The notes beneath the pieces are model-generated. The model saw nothing but the letters and a program-made list of their open reading frames with translations, was not told the origin of the DNA and made no database searches. From NCBI GenBank assembly GCA_020634035.1, contig JACKCM010000006.1, positions 1 to 64,000 on the forward strand: a DNA stretch of 64,000 bases, read 5' to 3'. Source of the DNA: Candidatus Obscuribacterales bacterium (GTDB lineage: Bacteria > Cyanobacteriota > Vampirovibrionia > Obscuribacterales > Obscuribacteraceae). A program made the translations under genes and the position numbers. How positions within the stretch are numbered: position 1 is the first letter of the stretch; the number at the start of each line of letters is the position of its first letter. Below are positions 58,462-64,000 of the stretch, piece after piece.

Positions 58462-59457
58462 GTGACGGGAGTTAAGTTGACCGGTGCGCAGGAAGATCGT
58501 CTCAAAGGCGCTATTTTGGGGGCTGCTTGCGGCAATGCCCTGGGGGGAAGCTGTGTTGGCTTGAATCACAAAGAGATTCTGGGAACAGCCGGAGCCCGTG
58601 TATTGCGTGACTTCGTACCTGGTCTGACCAGAAGCCAGTATCCTGAGCACAAGCCAGGTCAGGTCCTCTCCGACTTTCTTCTAGGCAAAGCGCTTGCCGA
58701 TATCGTTATCGATAACAAAGGAAACCTCGACAAAGAAAGTCTGAAGAACAAATTCAAAGTTCTGCTCGAAGACAAAGAATTTCTCAGCTCCGGTCCAGGA
58801 GCCCACTGCCTCGCTTCGCTACGTAGATTAGTCGATGAGTTGCCGCCCTCGGAGGATGCCATCGAATCGACTCATGTCAGCGGCGCAGCCAGGGCTTTTA
58901 CCCTGGGATGCCTGCCAGAAGCCAAGAACGGCAACTCTCGCGAGTCCATGGCCATGCTTCAGGCAGAACTGACCCACAACAACAAGTCCGTAGCCGCTGC
59001 TGCTGCCGTTATTGCCAAAACCATCGCCGGTCTGATTCAAGGCATCGATCTGGAGAGTGAAGAGAACGTCAAAAGCTATGTTGGCGAGCAACTGGCTTTT
59101 TCTCGCACTATAGATGAACGGTTTGCCGATTTCTGGGACGATGTCGCCCCGGATCTGGATTATTCTTCCCAGGCATCTGATATTCCCTACTCTCTTGTCA
59201 ATGTAGAGCCATCGGTCTTCGAATGTGTCCCCAGCGCCGTGGGGCTTTTCTTGATCTTTCGTCATGACCCGGAAGAAGCCATCTGTGCTGCTGCCCGAAT
59301 CGGCGGCGATACCGACACCGTCGCCCTCATTGTCGGCGCCCTGGCCGGAGCCTATCACGGAGCCAGCAAGCTGCCTGCCCGCTGGGTAGAGAATCTGGAA
59401 AACCGCGAAGAAGTCGAAAAGCTTGCCGAGGCGATAATTCAGCTCTGGCAGGCCTAG
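58462..59457 (+). CDS. ADP-ribosylglycohydrolase-fold protein with incomplete metal site
   Basis: 331 residues from GTG 58462, where GGAGG lies five bases upstream. An ATG at 58450 (MEEKV...) is also possible. Family features are the N-terminal KGAILGAACGNALGG (family consensus GDALG, here GNALG) and a clear C-terminal ARIGGDTDTVALIVGALAGAYHG metal motif. The expected middle TDDT motif is not seen: the region reads PGQVLSDFLLGKAL. It may therefore be an inactive or altered homologue of DraG/ARH enzymes. Function cannot be stated beyond fold. Confidence 0.75.
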   Translation: MTGVKLTGAQEDRLKGAILGAACGNALGGSCVGLNHKEILGTAGARVLRDFVPGLTRSQYPEHKPGQVLSDFLLGKALADIVIDNKGNLDKESLKNKFKVLLEDKEFLSSGPGAHCLASLRRLVDELPPSEDAIESTHVSGAARAFTLGCLPEAKNGNSRESMAMLQAELTHNNKSVAAAAAVIAKTIAGLIQGIDLESEENVKSYVGEQLAFSRTIDERFADFWDDVAPDLDYSSQASDIPYSLVNVEPSVFECVPSAVGLFLIFRHDPEEAICAAARIGGDTDTVALIVGALAGAYHGASKLPARWVENLENREEVEKLAEAIIQLWQA

Positions 59458-59495
59458 TCAAGAGCGGCTTATGTTAACTAAGAAGTGATCAAATG

Positions 59496-59524
59496 TTCTG
59501 ATAGTTCTGATTGTCAGATACAAT
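59496..59524 (+). promoter_or_regulatory. possible promoter of the fabG gene
   Basis: TTCTGA, 17-base spacer, TACAAT at 59519-59524, 45 bases before the ATG. The -35 match is weak (3 of 6). Confidence 0.3.
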
Positions 59525-59569
59525 ACCGCAATTCAGACATTACATAACAAACATAGGAACAGTTTGATC

Positions 59570-60346
59570 ATGTCTACAGAAGTTATGTGCGAAAAGCAAG
59601 CCGATAAGTTCAAGCTCAAGGACCAGGTAGCCCTGGTAACCGGCTCGGGCAGAGGAATCGGTCGCTCAATAGCGGAATCCCTGATGGCAGCTGGCGCTAA
59701 AGTAGTAATCAGCGACATCAACGAAGAGACCTGCAAGAAAACCGCCAGCGAACTTAAAGAGATGGGTGGAGAGACCCTCTCGGTAGTTTGCGACGTGACC
59801 AATTCCGAAAGCATCGAGAAGATGGTCGAAAAAATCATGAGTGAATGGGGTCGGATTGACGTACTGGTCAACAATGCCGGAATCACCCGTGACAACCTCT
59901 ACATGAGAATGTCGGAACAAGACTGGCAGGCAGTAATCGACACCAACCTCTCCAGCGCTTTCAAAGTAACAAAACCTGTTATCAAGGTAATGTCTAAACA
60001 GAGAAGCGGCAGAATCATCAACATCGCCAGCACCACAGGCGTGCACGGCAACTTCGGTCAGGTGAACTACGCCGCTGCTAAGGCCGGTCTTATCGGTTTC
60101 ACCAAGACCGTCGCCCTGGAGTACGCCTCCAGAAACATCACCAGCAACGCAGTTGCTCCTGGTTTCATCGACACCGATATGACCAGAGCCCTTGGTGAGG
60201 AAAATGTAAATAAAATTCTTGAGAGAATCCCTCTTAAGAGAATGGGCTGTCCTGAGGACATCGCCAATGCCGTTCTCTTCTTCGCCGGTCCTGGTTCTTA
60301 TGTAACCGGACAGGTACTTGAAGTTAACGGTGGCCTCTATACGTAA
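59570..60346 (+). CDS. fabG: 3-oxoacyl-[acyl-carrier-protein] reductase
   Basis: 258 residues, SDR fold. Cofactor loop GSGRGIG (25-31), NNAG (101-104), and catalytic Ser154, Tyr167, Lys171 (INIASTTGVHGNFGQVNYAAAKAG). It reduces beta-ketoacyl-ACP with NADPH in type II fatty acid synthesis. The ATG at 59570 has AGGA upstream; TTG 59564 lies two codons before. acpP and fabF follow in the same direction, the normal fab order. Confidence 0.96.
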   Translation: MSTEVMCEKQADKFKLKDQVALVTGSGRGIGRSIAESLMAAGAKVVISDINEETCKKTASELKEMGGETLSVVCDVTNSESIEKMVEKIMSEWGRIDVLVNNAGITRDNLYMRMSEQDWQAVIDTNLSSAFKVTKPVIKVMSKQRSGRIINIASTTGVHGNFGQVNYAAAKAGLIGFTKTVALEYASRNITSNAVAPGFIDTDMTRALGEENVNKILERIPLKRMGCPEDIANAVLFFAGPGSYVTGQVLEVNGGLYT

Positions 60347-60467
60347 CACAGAGTTTGCATGGATGACTATTGTGGCGGCGGACATGATATTCTAGTTGCC
60401 CTTGGCACATCTTAGTATTAGCCAGTTAGTTATTTGTGCGTTTCGGACAATGGGAGAAATAACACAG

Positions 60468-60707
60468 ATGGATGATAAGGAAGCCTTCGAAAGAGTCAAG
60501 AAGGTCGCCGTAGCGCAGTTGAATGTCAACAATGACGAAGTAACCCTCGAAGCAAGCTTCACCAAAGATCTTGGTGCAGATTCCCTCGATCAGGTAGAGC
60601 TGGTTATGGCTCTCGAAGAAGAGTTTGGAGTCGAGATTCCGGACGAAGAAGCAGAGAAGATTACAACCGTCGGCGAAGCTGTTAAATACATCTCTTCGCA
60701 CCTCTAG
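60468..60707 (+). CDS. acpP: acyl carrier protein
   Basis: 79 residues from the ATG at 60468 (GGAG upstream), normal length. The phosphopantetheine site GADSLDQVEL places Ser39. Acidic helices II and III (VMALEEEFGVEIPDEEAEKI) are typical. It carries acyl chains for FabG/FabF. Standard position between fabG and fabF. Confidence 0.97.
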   Translation: MDDKEAFERVKKVAVAQLNVNNDEVTLEASFTKDLGADSLDQVELVMALEEEFGVEIPDEEAEKITTVGEAVKYISSHL

Positions 60708-60803
60708 GTTGTAAAAACCTCACTATAGCTCAATTTGAGTCAGTCGCTACCAGGCTGACCCCGGTTAGCTATTCAATTCAAATAGTTAGGAATCAAGATC
60801 TGC

Positions 60804-62060
60804 ATGACGAGTGAACGGGTAGTAGTCACAGGAATTGGCGCGGTCTCATCGGTTGGGATTGGCAAGGATGCATTCTGGCAAGGAATCGCGTCCGGTCGCT
60901 CCGGAATTTCCAGGGTGCAAGGCATCCCGGAAGAGGTGCAGTCCGCCTGTAAAATAGCTGGAGAGATAAGGGACTTCGACCCTACTCTTTATATGGATCG
61001 CAAGGCCATCAAACGGACCGATAGATTCATCCAGTTTGCTCTGGCGGCTAGCAAGATGGCGGTGGAAGACGCCAAAATCGACCTTACCCAGGACGACCCC
61101 ACCCGGGTCGGCGTGGTGGTTGGTTCTGCTGCCGGCGGATTCCAGACCATAGAGAATCAATATAAGGTTCTTCTATCAAAAGGTCCTGATCGCTGCTCAC
61201 CATTCACCGTACCCATGCTGATCGTCAATATGGCAGCCGGCTGGGTCTCGATGACCTATAACGCCAAAGGTCCCAACCTCTGCCAGGTGACAGCCTGCGC
61301 CACCTCTTCGCATTCCATCGGTGACGCCTACGGCATCATCAAGCGAGGCGAAGCCGACGTAATGTTTGCCGGCGGCAGTGAAGCCCCCATCACCTCACTG
61401 GTTATGGCAGGTTTCTCTTCGGCAAGAACCCTTTCGACCAGAAACGACGAGCCCGAAAAAGCCAGCCGTCCTTTCGATCGCGACAGAGACGGTTTCGTCA
61501 TGGGTGAAGGTGGAGCGGTTCTGATTCTTGAATCCCTCAGCCATGCCCTCAAAAGAGGCGCCCATATCTATGCTGAAGTAGCAGGTTATGGTCTGACCGG
61601 TGACGCCTTCGACATCGTCCAACCCTGTGTGGATGGTGAAGGAGCGGCAAGATCAATGTCCATGGCCCTTACTCAAGCCGGTTTGAAACCCGAAGACATT
61701 CAATATGTGAATGCCCACGGCACCTCTACTCCGGTAGGCGACAAAGCCGAGACTGTGGCGATTAAACGAGTTTTCGGAGAGCACGCCACCTCTGGCAAAT
61801 TGATGGTGAGCTCCTCCAAGTCCATGACCGGACATCTTCTTGGTGCTGCCGGAGCTATAGAAGCTGCCGTCGCCCTGATGTCCATCGAGAACTCTTTGAT
61901 ACCACCCACCATCAACCTCGAGAATCCTGATCCCGAATGCGATCTGAACTATGTGCCGAACAAAGCCATCGAAGGGGTCGAGGTGAACGCAGCACTTTCC
62001 AACAGCTTCGGCTTCGGCGGTCATAACGCCTGCCTCCTCTTTAAAAAGTACAAAGACTAG
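60804..62060 (+). CDS. fabF: 3-oxoacyl-[acyl-carrier-protein] synthase II
   Basis: 418 residues, a thiolase-fold KAS II. Active Cys165 in TACATSSHSIGDAY, His305 in NAHGTSTPVGD, Lys339 and His344 in SSKSMTGHLLGAAG: the Cys-His-His plus Lys set is complete. It condenses malonyl-ACP with growing acyl-ACP. The gene ends 6 bases before gatA. Confidence 0.97.
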   Translation: MTSERVVVTGIGAVSSVGIGKDAFWQGIASGRSGISRVQGIPEEVQSACKIAGEIRDFDPTLYMDRKAIKRTDRFIQFALAASKMAVEDAKIDLTQDDPTRVGVVVGSAAGGFQTIENQYKVLLSKGPDRCSPFTVPMLIVNMAAGWVSMTYNAKGPNLCQVTACATSSHSIGDAYGIIKRGEADVMFAGGSEAPITSLVMAGFSSARTLSTRNDEPEKASRPFDRDRDGFVMGEGGAVLILESLSHALKRGAHIYAEVAGYGLTGDAFDIVQPCVDGEGAARSMSMALTQAGLKPEDIQYVNAHGTSTPVGDKAETVAIKRVFGEHATSGKLMVSSSKSMTGHLLGAAGAIEAAVALMSIENSLIPPTINLENPDPECDLNYVPNKAIEGVEVNAALSNSFGFGGHNACLLFKKYKD

Positions 62061-62065
62061 TTCCA

Positions 62066-63595
62066 ATGAGCTCATTAATAGGCAAGAGAATTGGTGAACT
62101 GAAAGCTCTCTTGCAAGAGAAGCAAGTTTCGGCTGTAGAAATTGCCGAAGCCCACCTCGATCATGTTAAGAAGAGCGACTCTCAAACCCATGCCTTTTTA
62201 AATCTCACCGAGGAGCTGGCCAAAGAACAAGCTCGGGCTGTAGACCAGAAAATCGCCCGGGGAGAAGAACCGGGTCCCCTTGGCGGCATCCCGCTTGCGC
62301 TGAAAGACAACATTAGCGTGGCGGATTATCCCCTCACCTGCGGTTCGAAGATCCTCGAGAATTTCATCGCTCCCTATAACGCCACCGCCGCCGAGAAGCT
62401 TTTTGCCGCAGGGGCACTCTGCCTTGGCAAAGCCACCCTCGATGAGTTCGCCATGGGCTCGTCAAACGAGAACACCAGCTTCCCGGTGCCGCGCAATCCC
62501 TGGGACACCGATAGAGTGCCAGGCGGCAGCTCCGGCGGGCCTGCCGTCAGCGTCGCATCGGGCTATTCGTCCATTGGTATCGGATCCGATACCGGCGGCT
62601 CTATCCGGCTGCCGGCATCATTTTGTGGAATCGTAGGCATGAAGCCTACTTACGGACTGGTTTCTCGCTTCGGATTAACAGCCTATGCCTCCAGTCTCGA
62701 CCAGATAGGTCCTTTCGCCCGCTCGGTAGAAGACGCCGCCATCACCCTTTCGGTGCTGCTGGGCGAAGACGGCAAGGATGCCACCAGCCTACGTGCACCT
62801 TTTGAAAAGAGCGGAGAACAGGCTCCTGATCTGAAATTCGTCCGGAGCCTCAAAAAGGAAAATGCCGCAGATTATCTCAAAGGTCTGAGAGTCGGCGTAA
62901 TAGCCGACTTCTTGAGCGATGCGATCTCGCCCGAGATCAAGAGCCAGATAGACAAAGTCAGAAAAGTGCTCGGTGACCACGGTGCCATCGTAGAAGAGGT
63001 GACAGTGCCCCATATCAAAGAGGCGCTTCCTGTCTACTATATAGTCGCCACCGCCGAAGCAAGCGCCAATCTGGCCAGATTCGACGGTGTCAGATACGGT
63101 GCAAGAACAGAATCACCTGCCGATATCACCACTCTCTACAACCAGTCTAGAGAAGCCGGTTTCGGCGACGAGGTCAAACGTCGTATCATGCTCGGCACCT
63201 ACGCTCTGAGCTCCGGATACTATGACGCCTATTACAAAAAAGCCCAGCAGGTAAGACGCCTTATCAAAGAAAGTTTCGACAGAACTTTCGAACGTTTTGA
63301 TGCCCTGCTCTCGCCTACTTCGCCCAGCACCGCTTTTAAAATTGGCGAAAAGGTTGACGACCCGCTTACTATGTACCTCTGCGATATAGCCACGCTGCCC
63401 GCCAACCTGGCAGGTATTCCCGGTCTGGTTCTACCTTGCGGCATCAGCACCGCCGAAGCCAAGCCTCTGCCGGTCGGCTTGCAACTTCTCGCCGGTCAAC
63501 TCAAAGACGCCGTTCTCATTAAAACCGCCTTCGCCCTCGAGCAGGTTTTACCGGCTCAAACCTATGAGTCTCCGGTTCTCAAAGCAGCAATATAA
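62066..63595 (+). CDS. gatA: aspartyl/glutamyl-tRNA(Asn/Gln) amidotransferase subunit A
   Basis: 509 residues. The amidase signature gives Lys80 (LALKDN), the cis-Ser155 (GGSSGG) and the nucleophile Ser179 (TGGSIRLP). Release of ammonia from Gln feeds the GatB partner. GatB and GatC are not in the window, so they are elsewhere. No intergenic space to fabF suggests co-transcription. Confidence 0.96.
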   Translation: MSSLIGKRIGELKALLQEKQVSAVEIAEAHLDHVKKSDSQTHAFLNLTEELAKEQARAVDQKIARGEEPGPLGGIPLALKDNISVADYPLTCGSKILENFIAPYNATAAEKLFAAGALCLGKATLDEFAMGSSNENTSFPVPRNPWDTDRVPGGSSGGPAVSVASGYSSIGIGSDTGGSIRLPASFCGIVGMKPTYGLVSRFGLTAYASSLDQIGPFARSVEDAAITLSVLLGEDGKDATSLRAPFEKSGEQAPDLKFVRSLKKENAADYLKGLRVGVIADFLSDAISPEIKSQIDKVRKVLGDHGAIVEEVTVPHIKEALPVYYIVATAEASANLARFDGVRYGARTESPADITTLYNQSREAGFGDEVKRRIMLGTYALSSGYYDAYYKKAQQVRRLIKESFDRTFERFDALLSPTSPSTAFKIGEKVDDPLTMYLCDIATLPANLAGIPGLVLPCGISTAEAKPLPVGLQLLAGQLKDAVLIKTAFALEQVLPAQTYESPVLKAAI

Positions 63596-63747
63596 GAAGC
63601 AGTTAACTTCTGGCTTTTCAAGAATATTGCTTGAGATCGGCTCGCAATACCCCGGAGATTGTCAATTTCTAAGAAATATTGGGCTCTTTTGAGCTTCTGA
63701 CAAGTCGTTTTTTCTGTAGACTTATGACAGTTCAGGAGAATATGTCT

Positions 63748-64000
63748 ATGCCCAGAGCAAAATCCATACTTCTATCCCTTCCGATGATGGCTTTATTCGG
63801 CATTCTCAGCACTGCCAATCAGCCTGCTATCGCCGGACCTAATGACTTCTTCGGAAGCGCCGTACCGAATGCCGCCACCGGCTCCGGTCAACCGGAAGAA
63901 GCCAATCCTTATGCCGAGACCCCCATGCCTGAAGGCGACTTCACCGAAGACGAGCAGCGCATGCAGAAGAGATTCAAAGAAAAGGTCAAGCACGCCAAAA
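63748..64000 (+). CDS. secreted protein, partial (runs off the window)
   Basis: The ATG at 63748 has AGGAG 9 bases upstream; an ATG two codons earlier is too close to it. The signal peptide (ILLSLPMMALFGILS, cleaved near QPAIAG) is followed by a hydrophilic Pro/Glu-rich part (EEANPYAETPMPEGD) and a basic helical stretch (QRMQKRFKEKVKH). The rest is beyond 64000. No family assigned. Confidence 0.6.
   Translation, partial: MPRAKSILLSLPMMALFGILSTANQPAIAGPNDFFGSAVPNAATGSGQPEEANPYAETPMPEGDFTEDEQRMQKRFKEKVKHAK

Noticed and set aside
59564..59570. TTG start for fabG two codons upstream
   Set aside because: The adjacent ATG gives the usual length and better spacing to AGGA.

Overview
The window is about 50% GC. 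Start sites are often preceded by GGAGG-type ribosome-binding sites, and many genes carry eukaryote-like signalling or TPR domains. Four serine/threonine protein kinases, an FCP1/NIF-type phosphatase, many TPR proteins, secreted low-complexity proteins and diderm envelope proteins (class A PBP, a predicted outer-membrane barrel, a TonB-C-like tail) occur in 64 kb. No photosynthesis gene, tRNA, rRNA, insertion sequence or CRISPR array was seen. The style fits a large-genome non-photosynthetic relative of cyanobacteria (Melainabacteria/Vampirovibrionia, order Obscuribacterales). That placement is inference from gene style only.

Layout. 0-18 kb holds two tandem-domain universal stress proteins, a TPR lipoprotein, a Q/Y/N-rich secreted protein, an alpha/beta hydrolase, two kinases, a thioesterase and several unknowns. 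It also holds a thioredoxin-like gene interrupted by one in-frame TGA at 14661, followed by a hairpin of bacterial SECIS type (candidate selenoprotein). 18-29 kb holds a 39-residue metallothionein-like gene missed by length cut-offs, a DUF378 protein, an APC permease, a second zinc-ribbon/kinase/LRR protein, and a six-gene minus-strand stress operon (two Hsp20, an HtrA/DegP protease, Tex and two small proteins). 29.5-35 kb is a plus-strand unit of membrane protein, TPR protein, multi-TM kinase and FCP1-like phosphatase.

35-49.7 kb holds a possible cell-wall hydrolase, a membrane-embedded spermidine-synthase-like protein, an M13 peptidase, a TPR-matrixin metalloprotease, a strikingly repetitive Gly-rich RGG/KKF protein and penicillin-binding protein 1A. 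49.6-51.8 kb is an islet of two toxin-antitoxin pairs (HTH/PIN, then DUF1778/GNAT), each with a visible operator. 51.8-59.5 kb holds a vWA protein, panB, a TPR protein, a 955-residue HExxH protein and an ADP-ribosylglycohydrolase-like protein lacking one metal motif. 59.5-64 kb is housekeeping: fabG, acpP, fabF, gatA, then a secreted protein cut by the window edge.

The observations that most deserve checking are the TGA-containing thioredoxin-like gene, the paired tandem CxxC/CxC-ribbon kinase family, the metallothionein, the hairpin abutting the tex start codon, and the kinase-phosphatase unit at 29.5-35 kb. Most supplied gene starts were re-examined. Many were moved to a downstream ATG/GTG/TTG with a better ribosome-binding site; the reason is given in each entry.
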